Positions 26,224 through 35,012 of a stretch of DNA of 64,000 nt are shown in pieces. The first letter of the stretch is position 1; the number at the start of each line of letters is the position of its first letter. Both the position numbers and the translations under genes were made by a program. Source of the stretch: an uncultured Bacteroidales bacterium (GTDB lineage: Bacteria > Bacteroidota > Bacteroidia > Bacteroidales > UBA932); assembly GCA_945948555.1 (NCBI GenBank), contig CAMFBM010000001.1:62001-126000 (forward strand), written 5' to 3'. The notes below the pieces were generated by a model. It had not been told where the DNA came from. It worked only from the letters and a program-made list of their open reading frames with translations, and ran no database searches.

Positions 26224-27513
26224 ATGTATATACACGAAAGAGATAATTGGACAAACTTCCGATGGAACGAGTCTCAGATATCTCTCCTTCAGGAGGTAGT
26301 ATGCCGAAAGCAAGGAATGCTTTATGGCAGGTTGAGTTCGCTTGGCTTTGTCAGTAAATTGCGGGCAATGACTGAGAACCTGACTCACGATGTCGTTTAT
26401 TCATCAGAGATTGAAGGCATAAGTCTGAACGTGGATCAAGTACGTTCATCCATTGCCAGGAAACTGGGAATCGAGAATGTGAAATATACCGCACCTTCAC
26501 ATTATGTTGACTCTGTTGTTGGTGTAATGCTCGAAGCAATACAACACTATGATATGCCTCTCAGTAAAGAGAAATTATGTGCTTGGCAAGCTGCATTCTT
26601 TCCAGCTGGCTACAGTGAAGGCAGTCATATAGAGGTTGGTAAGTACCGTACAAACGAGGAGCATATCATCAGCGGAATGTTCGGACGTGAGAAAATACAC
26701 TATATAGCTCCATCACCTGACCGGGTAGAGGGAGAAATGCAGAAATTTCTCAACTGGTTTGATGCAGATGAATCCGTAAGCAGCATCATCCGTTCTGCTG
26801 TTGCCCATTTCTGGTTTGTGAGCATTCACCCTTTCGAAGATGGCAATGGCAGATTGGCACGTATTCTTTCCGATACGCTACTGGCAAGAGGAGAAAAAAG
26901 TGAGTTCCGCTTCTACAATGTTTCATCGCAGATCAACAAGGACAAGAACCACTACTATGAAATTCTGGAGCGAATGCAGCGTGGCGACGGCGACATTACC
27001 GAATGGCTGCTTTGGTACTTGCAGAAGTTGGATGAAGCTCTTGATGAAGCTGAGACCATCGTCACAACGATTCTCAACAAGAGTTTCTTTTGGCAGAAGG
27101 CATCGCGGGTACCTATGACAGAGCGACAGACACAGATGCTCAATCTTTTCCTCGATGGCTATGAGTCAAAGATTACGTCAAAGACGTGGGCGACATTGTC
27201 AAAGTGCTCCAAGGACACAGCCATACGAGACATCCGCGATTTATTGGACAAGAACATCTTGGTAGAGGATATTCCAGGAGCAAAACGACCAAGTTACTCC
27301 ATCGTCTATGATTCGGAAGACCTCACTCAGTTCTTCTCAGATGTGAACATCGTCGAAGAGAACGGAGCACACTATCTCAAAGCCTTGTACAAAGGCAAGA
27401 AGCCCGTAAGCGAAAGGATTCTGAAGCTCGATGCAGAGAGATTCCAAAAAGGAGATCTTCCTCTATCAAATCTACTCAATAAGTATTGTTCATATAGAGT
27501 TGCTGGTAATTAG
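26224..27513 (+). CDS. Class II Fic-domain protein with DUF4172-like N-terminus
   Basis: 429 residues. The N-terminus (about 1-80: YIHERDNWTNFRWN, then a QG..YGRLSSLGF stretch) resembles DUF4172. The Fic core (about 100-280) has the full motif HPFEDGNGRLAR (H202-R213), so AMP or other nucleotidyl transfer is expected. The inhibitory-helix motif (S/T)xxxE(G/N) appears as SSEIEG at 60-65, upstream of the core, which makes this a self-inhibited class II Fic. A winged-helix-like C-terminal part (about 300-370) may bind DNA. The target is unknown. The gene is more A+T-rich by eye than its neighbours and has an operator-like leader. It looks accessory. Confidence 0.9.
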   Translation: MYIHERDNWTNFRWNESQISLLQEVVCRKQGMLYGRLSSLGFVSKLRAMTENLTHDVVYSSEIEGISLNVDQVRSSIARKLGIENVKYTAPSHYVDSVVGVMLEAIQHYDMPLSKEKLCAWQAAFFPAGYSEGSHIEVGKYRTNEEHIISGMFGREKIHYIAPSPDRVEGEMQKFLNWFDADESVSSIIRSAVAHFWFVSIHPFEDGNGRLARILSDTLLARGEKSEFRFYNVSSQINKDKNHYYEILERMQRGDGDITEWLLWYLQKLDEALDEAETIVTTILNKSFFWQKASRVPMTERQTQMLNLFLDGYESKITSKTWATLSKCSKDTAIRDIRDLLDKNILVEDIPGAKRPSYSIVYDSEDLTQFFSDVNIVEENGAHYLKALYKGKKPVSERILKLDAERFQKGDLPLSNLLNKYCSYRVAGN

Positions 27514-27671
27514 GGATTGTCGTTTAATGTTTTCTATTTGACCAAAGCAGCCGACTGATCCCATCCTTTTCTGGTTGCAGTCCATCAAATATCCGTTTTT
27601 ATATCTCTTTCCGGTCGTTTCGGCCGGATATTATGTCTATTCTCTATGACAGAGGCGTAGTTCCCCTGTGA

Positions 27672-27791
27672 AAGCACTTTTCATATGTGTACTTAGAGAT
27701 TCCAGACGGTTGTCGTCCGACCTATACGTCCAGGAAATCCACCAAGGGAAAGCGCGGTCGTCCGCCTAAACCGCAGGTCGAGAATTTTTAG
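27672..27791 (+). pseudogene. Short remnant of an unidentified protein 3' end
   Basis: An open frame of 39 codons with no start signal, bounded by a stop on its left. It ends in TYTSRKSTKGKRGRPPKPQ and a stop. The basic RGRPPK tail is AT-hook-like and recalls the end of transposases or DNA-binding proteins, but I cannot place it. The remaining bases between the Fic gene and the next promoter hold nothing else I recognise. Confidence 0.35.
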
Positions 27792-27827
27792 TACAAATAA
27801 TTGCAAAACTCAGAAAATTCTAAATAC

Positions 27828-27860
27828 TTTAGCCGGCACCAAAAAGAAAGTGTATCTTTG
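27828..27860 (+). promoter_or_regulatory. Promoter of the AlbA_2/ATPase-type gene
   Basis: TTTA (27828-27831), a 21-base spacer, and TATCTTTG (27853-27860), a full -7 match. Transcription would start near 27867, so ATG 27882, not the upstream TTG at 27801, must be the start of the following gene. Confidence 0.65.
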
Positions 27861-27881
27861 TTGCACAGGAGCACAAATGAT

Positions 27882-29292
27882 ATGACCGACTTTTGGAAAC
27901 ATACAGAGGGACGCAGACTTGAGTTCAAGGGAGAAATGCCTTCACATTCAGATCTGGCAAAAACTGTTGTCGCTTTCGCCAACGATGCAGGAGGAGACAT
28001 TTATATCGGCATTGACAACAAGCACAACATTATTGGACTTCCGGAAGATGGATTGACCACCTTGGAGAAACAACTCAGCAATATGGTCTATGACAGATGC
28101 TATCCTGCCATTCTTCCAGAAATCACATTCCTCACCATAGAGGACAAACATATCATCCGCATACACATCTACAAAGGCAAGCACGCCACCATACTACCTC
28201 AAGCAAGATGGTAAACTGAAAGGCACTTATATCCGTGTCGGTTCAAACAATCGCGTTGCGGATGAATCCATAATAGCAGACTTGGAGAGAAAAAGAAGAA
28301 ACATATCATTTGACAGCGAAATAGTGCTTGACAAGCCTTTCACATCCTTGGATTTCAAAGATTTCATTGAACTGTTTGAAGAAAAGACAGGCGAAGACTT
28401 GACTGTCCAGACACTCCGTAAACTGGAACTCATCAAGGAAGAACAAGAAACATATTATCCTACCAATGCCCTTGTACTGTTTTCAGATGATGACTTAAGA
28501 AGGTCATTATTTCCAAACGCCAAAATAGAATGTGCAAGGTTCAAAGGCGTGAGTACAGAGGAATTCTTAGATCAGAAAACCATAGACTGCAACATCGGCT
28601 TGCAAGCTGAAGAAGCATACAACTTCATTCTACGCCACATCAATAAAGGAGCAACTGTTGACGGTATCTATACTGTCTCAAGATGGGAGTACCCAGTAAA
28701 GGCCATCAGGGAAATTATTCGAAATGCCTGTGTTCACCGTCAGTATTCATTGACGGGCAAGGACATAAAGGTTGCCATATATGATGATATGGTAGAAGTT
28801 ACCAGTCCTGGATTGCTTCCCCCTTCAATAGATTACTCAGCAATGGAAAGCAGACAGTCAGATGCCAGGAATAAGGTAATCGCACCTGTATTTAAGAAAC
28901 TTGGTATCATCGATCAGTGGGGCAATGGTCTCAAACTAGTTGCTGAAGAACTGAAAGAGTACCCCGAAATTGAAATGAGATGGCAGGAGGTAGGTCTTTC
29001 ATTTCAAGTTCAATTCGTAAAAAAGAATTATATCGCCGATAATGTCGGTGATAATGTCGGTGATAATGTCGGTGATAATGTCGGTGATAATGTCGGTGAT
29101 GGGGTCACAAAAGAATCACAGATCTTATCAATGATGTCTCAAGACTCCGGCATATCTGCAACAGTTATAGCAGGAAGACTTGGCATCACGAAAAGACACT
29201 GCGAAAGAATCATTGCAAAAATGAAGTCAGACAAACTGATTTCCCGTGAAGGCACAGCCAAAAAAGGCAAATGGATAATAATTCGCAAATGA
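27882..29292 (+). pseudogene. AlbA_2/HATPase-type putative DNA-binding regulator, split by a +1 frameshift
   Basis: Two open frames that together make one about 470-residue protein. The first (to stop 28214) has the AlbA_2 (Schlafen-like) core with FKGEMPSHSDLAKTVVAFANDAGGDIYIGID. The second carries the HATPase-like C-terminal half (REIIRNACVHR, VTSPGLLPPS, DQWGNGLKLV), an in-frame DNVG repeat and a winged helix. The frames join if one base near 28188 is skipped: the coding then reads KGKHA-PYYLKQDGKLKGTYIRVGSNNR, the expected family sequence. A stop follows 27 bases after the shift. It may be a true pseudogene, a sequencing error or a phase event. Such proteins occur in accessory and defence-like regions. 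Confidence 0.85.
29038..29097 (+). repeat. Five in-frame 12-bp repeats coding DNVG
   Basis: GATAATGTCGGT five times without a mismatch, inside the regulator's linker between the ATPase-like half and the winged helix. Unit length is a multiple of three, so copy-number change alters linker length only. Similar DNV repeats are common in this family. Confidence 0.95.
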
Positions 29293-29371
29293 ACGGACTA
29301 TTCTTTCGAGTCAGTACAGTTATGGACGAATTACTGAGGGAATGGCCCGCATACAAGAAGATGTAATTGTC

Positions 29372-30778
29372 CTACAACAGGGATATTCTCAGTATTGACG
29401 AGGTCTTTTGCGTGATGCGGAAGGTCTCGTCAATTCTTTTGCCAAGGACTGCGGCAATGCGGGAGGTCTCCCCGGAGGAGTTGGCGAGAATGACAGCCCT
29501 GGCTTTCTGCTCCCGGGAGTATTTCAAATCGGCAAAGAAATCACTGAGTTTCTTGCGTCCCTTCATTCCGAAAGGCATGAACCAGTCTCCCCTTTGCCAG
29601 AGCCGGCAGACAAAAGGGAAAGCCAACCTTTCCGCATCAAGAATCAGGACTCCATCGGGCTGTCTGAGCACCAGGTCAGCAGGGCGGTCAAAGACCTCAA
29701 CCCTGAATCGGATGCCCGCAAAAGAATATTCCCCGGCAGTCCGGATTACAATGCCTTCCGGTTCATTTTTTCCCGCAGACTTCGGCGAAACAACCATTCC
29801 ATCCCTCTGCGTGACCAGTACATATTCCTCTGATTCAAAGCGTTTCCCCGAAAATGTTCTCTCCGATGAAAGAAGATCTTCGACAGAAGAAAGCACCGAC
29901 GAGGAGAATCCGTATGGTTCAAGAATATAATAAAGGAGATATTTCCAATTGGGGGTCTCCATCAGTGAGGCAAGGCCAATGCAGACTCCCCCGCCGGGAA
30001 GGTCCCTGACTACCTCGTCCCGCATCCGGGCGCACCAACCCTCCACAATGTTGCCGGCCTGAGAAAAATACTCCATCTCACGGTTGAGGGTCTTGATGAA
30101 TGAAGGATTGATTTTCTCCAGCAGAGGGAAGACCTCGTTGCGGATGCTGTTGCGCCTGTAGGCCGACTGGGCATTGGTGCTGTCGTTGTGGTAGTCAATG
30201 TTATGAGTGAAGACATAACCTTCAATCTGTTTCCTCGTGAACCCCAGAAGAGGACGCAGCACCGGGGCCCTGAAACCTTCGCTTTCAAATGGAGACAGAC
30301 TCACCGTCGAAATCCCTGTCAATCCGTTCATTCCGGTTCCCCTTACAAGGTTCAGAAGGAGGGTCTCGGCATTGTCGTTCGCATTGTGGGCCACAGCGAC
30401 TGCGACATAGCCGTTTTCACGACAGAGCTGCGAGAACCATCCATAGCGCAGTTCCCTGGCAGCCATCTCGATGCTGATGCCTTTTGAGGATGCGAACGAG
30501 AGGGTGTCGAAATCCGCTGTGTGAATCTCCACGCCGTTTTTTGCAGCCCACCCCCTCACAAGAGCCTCATCTCCATCGCTTTCCTCACCCCTGAGATGGA
30601 AATTGCAATGGGCAATGGCAATGCGGATGCCAGTGGTGGAATGCAGGGCAAGGTTGGCAAGGCACATCGAATCAGCCCCTCCGCTCACTGCCAGCAGCAG
30701 GGTCACAGACGAAAAGGGAGGCATTGTTCCAGCCTCCCTCATCAATCTTTCCAACGCCGTGTCAAACCTTCTCTGCAT
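29372..30778 (-). CDS. tilS: tRNA(Ile)-lysidine synthase
   Basis: Converts C34 of the tRNA-Ile CAU anticodon to lysidine with ATP, so the tRNA reads AUA; essential in most bacteria. 468 residues. The N-terminal PP-loop ATPase shows SGGADS (32-37) and NANDNAETLLLNLVRG. The C-terminal TilS substrate-recognition domain includes CRLWQRGDWFMPFGMKGRKKLSDFF. Its ATG overlaps the stop of the DUF3078 gene by one base (TGATG), so the two are translationally coupled. It is the last gene of the leftward proS-DUF3078-tilS set. Confidence 0.96.
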   Translation of the reverse strand: MQRRFDTALERLMREAGTMPPFSSVTLLLAVSGGADSMCLANLALHSTTGIRIAIAHCNFHLRGEESDGDEALVRGWAAKNGVEIHTADFDTLSFASSKGISIEMAARELRYGWFSQLCRENGYVAVAVAHNANDNAETLLLNLVRGTGMNGLTGISTVSLSPFESEGFRAPVLRPLLGFTRKQIEGYVFTHNIDYHNDSTNAQSAYRRNSIRNEVFPLLEKINPSFIKTLNREMEYFSQAGNIVEGWCARMRDEVVRDLPGGGVCIGLASLMETPNWKYLLYYILEPYGFSSSVLSSVEDLLSSERTFSGKRFESEEYVLVTQRDGMVVSPKSAGKNEPEGIVIRTAGEYSFAGIRFRVEVFDRPADLVLRQPDGVLILDAERLAFPFVCRLWQRGDWFMPFGMKGRKKLSDFFADLKYSREQKARAVILANSSGETSRIAAVLGKRIDETFRITQKTSSILRISLL

Positions 30779-32007
30779 CAGTTCGTCTTACTTGCAATAG
30801 TGTAGGTGAAACCGAAGGCTATCGATTCCTTGAACTGCACCAGAGGGCCGGATCCGTTTGCACCCCATTTCGCATTGTACCGGCTGTTCTTCTCACATCT
30901 CTTTGTGTACGCATCGGTGTTAAACATCACCATATCATCGTAGATGAGGTTGGTAGTGAGGGTCAGAGAGAAGTATTTGGCAATCTTCCAGTCGATGCGG
31001 TTGTCCCAGTTGATACGCGGACAAGGATTCTTCTTGTGGTCCTTGAGATAGTCCTCAAAGAGAACAATCTGGGTGGTATAGGCGAAATTGTCATTGATAT
31101 TCACCTTGATGTCAACCTTCAGCTGGGCACCGAACTCGAAGCGGGCACTGCGGTAAAATAAATCACCAACTGCCCTGCTTTTCTCCGAGTCAGTCGTCAT
31201 AGCAAGATATTCCGACGATGCTTTATAAGCATCCAAATCTTCCTGAGTCTTGCCTTTCTTGAATTTCATCCCATAATTGGTTCTGAGTTCCGGGGCAGTG
31301 ACAATTACGAAACCTCCGGTAACAGGTGCAAGGCTTATCGCCAACCATTTAGTAGGCTTGTAATCGATACCGAGTGCCAGATTCGTGTAAGCAGGAGCAA
31401 GGAAATTGGATTTGAGCACCCTGGCATCCTTCCACAAATCCTTCTGAATATTCTTTGGAAGTTTATCAACTTTATCATATTGCTCCTTGTACTCATCCGG
31501 TACAGAAGGCGTTTTGTATTCCCATCCCTTTGCAAACTGGGACTTGAAGTCATAGTTCGCAGAGAAATAGAAATTCTTCATTGACTGCGTCTTGTAGCCC
31601 CATTTGCTCTCAAGGTAAATCCTGTCGGTGCTTTTCTGAAGCAGTGGCTTCGACGAGGAGTAGAGGACGCCCAAATCCAACTGGAGACGGTTGTTCCAGA
31701 ACATCTCATCCTTCTTGTAGTTGGCATTGGCATCGATGAATGCAGCAAGGGAGAAAGTGTTGTCTCCACCGGCAGCCCAGTTCACAAGCCCGGTCTGACC
31801 TATGTTCAGATTTGTCTTGAGGGATTCTGTCCAGTATTTCGGTCTGGCGGCCTTCTGCTCCACCTGAGGAGCCTCGGTAATCGCCTGTGCAGCCTGAGCC
31901 GCAGCCTTTTGCGCATCAGTCAGTTCCTGGGCCGCAGCGGCAACGCTGATTGTTCCGGCAGCGAGCAACAAAGTTGTGAGCCTGAAAATAAATCCGGATG
32001 TTCTCAT
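30778..32007 (-). CDS. DUF3078 outer-membrane family protein
   Basis: 409 residues. Signal peptide ending VAAAAQ (about residue 26), an Ala/Gln-rich linker, then a beta-barrel-like body starting WTESLKTNLNIGQTGLVNWAAGGDN, the signature opening of DUF3078, and closing with FKESIAFGFTYTIASK. It is probably an outer-membrane or periplasm-facing barrel of unknown cargo. It lies 36 bases after proS and overlaps tilS by one base. Functional links to its tRNA-related neighbours are not evident. Confidence 0.88.
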   Translation of the reverse strand: MRTSGFIFRLTTLLLAAGTISVAAAAQELTDAQKAAAQAAQAITEAPQVEQKAARPKYWTESLKTNLNIGQTGLVNWAAGGDNTFSLAAFIDANANYKKDEMFWNNRLQLDLGVLYSSSKPLLQKSTDRIYLESKWGYKTQSMKNFYFSANYDFKSQFAKGWEYKTPSVPDEYKEQYDKVDKLPKNIQKDLWKDARVLKSNFLAPAYTNLALGIDYKPTKWLAISLAPVTGGFVIVTAPELRTNYGMKFKKGKTQEDLDAYKASSEYLAMTTDSEKSRAVGDLFYRSARFEFGAQLKVDIKVNINDNFAYTTQIVLFEDYLKDHKKNPCPRINWDNRIDWKIAKYFSLTLTTNLIYDDMVMFNTDAYTKRCEKNSRYNAKWGANGSGPLVQFKESIAFGFTYTIASKTN

Positions 32008-32043
32008 ATTTCTAAAATAAATTTTAATATAGTAAATATACAG

Positions 32044-33525
32044 TTAATAAGACCTGGCGAAAAGCACGCGGCGGTGCGAAGGCTTGCCGCTGTAGATGCA
32101 CTTGCCTTCCTCCTCGCAGACTGCGCTATCAATCGGGATGCATCGGATTGTAGCCTTTGTCTCCTCTTTGATCTTCTCCTCAGTCTCCGGTGTACCGTCC
32201 CAATGGCAGAGCAGGAAGCCTCCTTCCTCGATTTTCTCCTTGAACTCCTCCCAGGTGTCAACCTTGGTGATGTGGGAGTCACGGAAATTCAGAGCCTTTG
32301 CGTAAATGTTGTTCTGGATGTCCTCCAGGAGATCCTCTATTCTCTTTCCGAGCCCCTCCACAGGAACTGACATCTTCTCGAGGGTGTCGCGGCGGGCAAG
32401 TTCAACAGTTCCTGCAGCCAGGTCGCGAGCTCCCACGGCAAGACGCACAGGAACTCCCTTGAGCTCCCACTCGGCGAACTTGAATCCCGGACGCAGAGTG
32501 TCCCTGTCATCAATTTTGACCGTGTGTCCGTGCGCCTCAAGTTCCTTTTTCAACTGTCCCATCTTCTCGAAAATGGCCTTGTTGCCCTCGGCATCCTTTC
32601 CGATAATCGGCACAATCACCACCTGGATCGGAGCGAGCTTCGGAGGAAGCACAAGTCCGTTGTCATCTCCGTGGGCCATAATGAGGGCACCCATAAGACG
32701 GGTTGAAACGCCCCAGGAAGTTGCCCAGACATACTCCAGTTTGCTCTCCTTGTTGGTGAACTGCACATCGAAGGCTTTTGCGAAATTCTGGCCGAGGAAA
32801 TGCGAGGTTCCTGCCTGAAGGGCCTTCCCGTCCTGCATCATAGCCTCGATGGTGAGGGTGTCAAGCGCTCCGGCAAACCTCTCGTTCGGACTCTTGTGTC
32901 CCACCACGACCGGCATTGCCATATAGTTACGGGCGAAGTCGGCATAGACATTCACCATCCTTGTTGCCTCCTCTATTGCCTCTTCCTTTGTGGCATGAGC
33001 CGTGTGACCTTCCTGCCAGAGGAACTCGGCAGTACGCAGGAACAGCCTGGTACGCATCTCCCAACGGACAACGTTCGCCCACTGGTTGCAGAGAATCGGC
33101 AGGTCGCGCCAGGATGTTATCCAGTTTTTGTAGGTATTCCAGATGATGGTCTCCGATGTCGGGCGGACAACAAGTTCCTCCTCAAGTTTCGCCGAAGGGT
33201 CAACCACAACTCCGGGACCGTCAGGATTTGCCATCAGTCTGTGATGGGTCACCACGGCACATTCCTTAGCAAATCCCTCGACATGCTCGGCCTCGCGGCT
33301 CAAGAAGGATTTCGGGATGAAAAGAGGGAAATATGCATTCACATGCCCGGTCTCCTTGAACATCCTGTCAAGAACCTCGTGCATCTTTTCCCATATTGCA
33401 TAGCCGTAAGGCTTGATTACCATACAACCCCTGACTGCGGAACGCTCCGCCAGATCTGCCTTTACGACAAGGTCGTCATACCACTGAGAGTAATTCTCGG
33501 CTCTTCCTGTTATCTCCTTTGCCAT
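32044..33525 (-). CDS. proS: Prolyl-tRNA synthetase, eukaryote/archaeal-like type
   Basis: Charges tRNA-Pro. 493 residues, the short form without the YbaK-like editing insertion between motifs 2 and 3. Class II motifs are visible: [24 protein letters not shown] (motif 1), [12 protein letters not shown] then [30 protein letters not shown] (motif 2), and [26 protein letters not shown] (motif 3). The anticodon-binding and C-terminal zinc-type regions follow. First gene of a leftward set with DUF3078 and tilS. Confidence 0.97.
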   Translation of the reverse strand: MAKEITGRAENYSQWYDDLVVKADLAERSAVRGCMVIKPYGYAIWEKMHEVLDRMFKETGHVNAYFPLFIPKSFLSREAEHVEGFAKECAVVTHHRLMANPDGPGVVVDPSAKLEEELVVRPTSETIIWNTYKNWITSWRDLPILCNQWANVVRWEMRTRLFLRTAEFLWQEGHTAHATKEEAIEEATRMVNVYADFARNYMAMPVVVGHKSPNERFAGALDTLTIEAMMQDGKALQAGTSHFLGQNFAKAFDVQFTNKESKLEYVWATSWGVSTRLMGALIMAHGDDNGLVLPPKLAPIQVVIVPIIGKDAEGNKAIFEKMGQLKKELEAHGHTVKIDDRDTLRPGFKFAEWELKGVPVRLAVGARDLAAGTVELARRDTLEKMSVPVEGLGKRIEDLLEDIQNNIYAKALNFRDSHITKVDTWEEFKEKIEEGGFLLCHWDGTPETEEKIKEETKATIRCIPIDSAVCEEEGKCIYSGKPSHRRVLFARSY

Positions 33526-33584
33526 TTCCTGTTTTGAATTTAGCGCATTTATTTATAACATTGTACCCATTTTTGCATCTAATA

Positions 33585-33592
33585 CAAAGGTA
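33585..33592 (-). promoter_or_regulatory. -7-like element of proS
   Basis: Read leftward this is TACCTTTG, a TAnnTTTG match 59 bases before the ATG, without a properly spaced TTTG. An AAGGTACAAAA direct repeat occurs here (33587-33597) and again at 33624-33634. Confidence 0.4.
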
Positions 33593-33611
33593 CAAAAATT
33601 GCAAAGCACAT

Positions 33612-33626
33612 CTTCGCGCCGCGAAG
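33612..33626. promoter_or_regulatory. Palindrome between divergent genes
   Basis: CTTCGCG-C-CGCGAAG: 7-bp arms with one central base, between proS and the rightward secreted-protein gene. It is an operator candidate, though a GC-rich hairpin of no function is possible. Confidence 0.4.
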
Positions 33627-33660
33627 GTACAAAATAATTACAATATATGGAGGTTAGATT

Positions 33661-34989
33661 ATGAAAAAGAGCCTAATGATCTTAATTGCCGCTGTCATAG
33701 CCGCTTCTTTCACTGATGCGCTTGCACAGCAGACCTCGTCCGGTTCAAGATTCGAGGACGGGATTTACACAAGACCGGGCAGCAGGGGGAAGAAAACCAA
33801 AGCCTCAGAAACAATCAAGGAAGGTGCCGCCAACGGAACAGAAGAGTTGGACGCACTCATTGAAAAGACCCGGAGTTCTGAAATATATCTTTTGGGTGAG
33901 GAACCCAAGACGGTCGTAGTTCCCCAGAGCAAATCCACGACCGTTAAATTCGGAGAAAAATCAGGGACCACCCTGACAATCCAGGACGCACCCGACGTCA
34001 CAATCCTTTTCAACACGGACCCCTGGTACAGTTGGAACACAAGATACGGACTGTATGTGAATGACCCTTGGTTCTATGGGTCATATTACTACAGGCCATA
34101 TCATTACGGTCCGTATTACTGTGGCAGCTGGTACTACAGGCACGACCCTTGGTACTATAGATGGGCTTGCGATCCCTGGTACTGGGGATATTACGACCCG
34201 TGGTACTGCAGTCCGTGGTATGCCGGATATTATGACCCGTGGTACTTTGACCCGTGGTATCACAGGCATCACCACATACATCACCCGGTTCACCATCCGT
34301 CACATCATCCTTCACATCATCCGGTTTCCGCTTCAAGGGATGTGGTTTACGGCCATAGAAGCAGCACGGGGATGAGCGCATCCAGCGGGAGCTCCTCAAC
34401 CTCAGCGAGGAACACCGGAATGAGCCGCACGACATCCGGACAGCTGACACGAACAAACACCGGCAGGCCTTCTTCTTCCGCAGGCACAAAGTCTGAGGGA
34501 GGAAAGCTCACCACCGTCAGCAGAGGACAGACGGGAGTGACCAGGACATCCTCCGGAGTGACAGTCACACGCACTTCCGGAGCATCATCAACCAGGAGCA
34601 ACACGGGAGCAGTGGCAAGTTCATCAGCAACCAGGAGCAGCACTTCAGGCTCATCCGCTACCAGGAGCAGCGGTTCACAGAACTACCGCAGGCCTTCTGA
34701 CAGTTCCTCCGACAGGACCTCGTCAGGTTCCTCCACCGTTTCAAGAAGCGGCTACAGTTCTTCAGGAGCGGCAAGGAGCGGCTACAACTCCTCAAGCACT
34801 TCAAGAAACAGTTACAACTCCTCAAGCACTTCAAGAAGCGGCTACAACTCCTCAAGTTCCTACAACAGAAGCTCTTCCTACAGTTCAGGCAGTTCTTCAT
34901 CCTCTTCGAGGAGCGGGAGCTACGGCGGAGGTTCATCCTCATCACACTCTTCCGGCGGATTCACCGGCGGAAGCACCAGACACAGATAG
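33661..34989 (+). CDS. Secreted low-complexity protein with DPWY, His and Ser-rich blocks
   Basis: 442 residues behind a GGAGG ribosome site. Signal peptide ends DALAQ. Residues 25-115 look like a normal small domain. Residues about 118-200 are a Tyr/Trp-rich block with six DPWY units plus DPWF and SPWY variants. A His-rich stretch follows (HHHIHHPVHHPSHHPSHHP, about 201-219). The last 220 residues are mostly Ser, Thr, Arg and Gly with repeated SRSGYNSSS units. No known domain is recognised. It is followed 23 bases later by a FadL-like porin gene, so co-expression at the cell envelope is likely. Metal binding by the His block and adhesion by the Tyr/Trp block are only possibilities. Confidence 0.8.
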   Translation: MKKSLMILIAAVIAASFTDALAQQTSSGSRFEDGIYTRPGSRGKKTKASETIKEGAANGTEELDALIEKTRSSEIYLLGEEPKTVVVPQSKSTTVKFGEKSGTTLTIQDAPDVTILFNTDPWYSWNTRYGLYVNDPWFYGSYYYRPYHYGPYYCGSWYYRHDPWYYRWACDPWYWGYYDPWYCSPWYAGYYDPWYFDPWYHRHHHIHHPVHHPSHHPSHHPVSASRDVVYGHRSSTGMSASSGSSSTSARNTGMSRTTSGQLTRTNTGRPSSSAGTKSEGGKLTTVSRGQTGVTRTSSGVTVTRTSGASSTRSNTGAVASSSATRSSTSGSSATRSSGSQNYRRPSDSSSDRTSSGSSTVSRSGYSSSGAARSGYNSSSTSRNSYNSSSTSRSGYNSSSSYNRSSSYSSGSSSSSSRSGSYGGGSSSSHSSGGFTGGSTRHR

Positions 34990-35012
34990 TTAACATTCAA
35001 GATTCCACATCA

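Noticed and set aside
29038..29097. DNVG repeat as a phase-variation switch
   Set aside because: The 12-bp unit keeps the frame, so changes in number cannot turn the gene off; the frameshift lies about 850 bases earlier.
29293..29371. Short rightward frame with an ATG before the tilS end (about 14 codons)
   Set aside because: Too short, with no ribosome site or recognisable content.
34061..34375. Thr/Ile/Gly-rich alternative frame inside the DPWY block
   Set aside because: Repeat-driven shadow of the Tyr/Trp-coding frame, which has the signal peptide and ribosome site.
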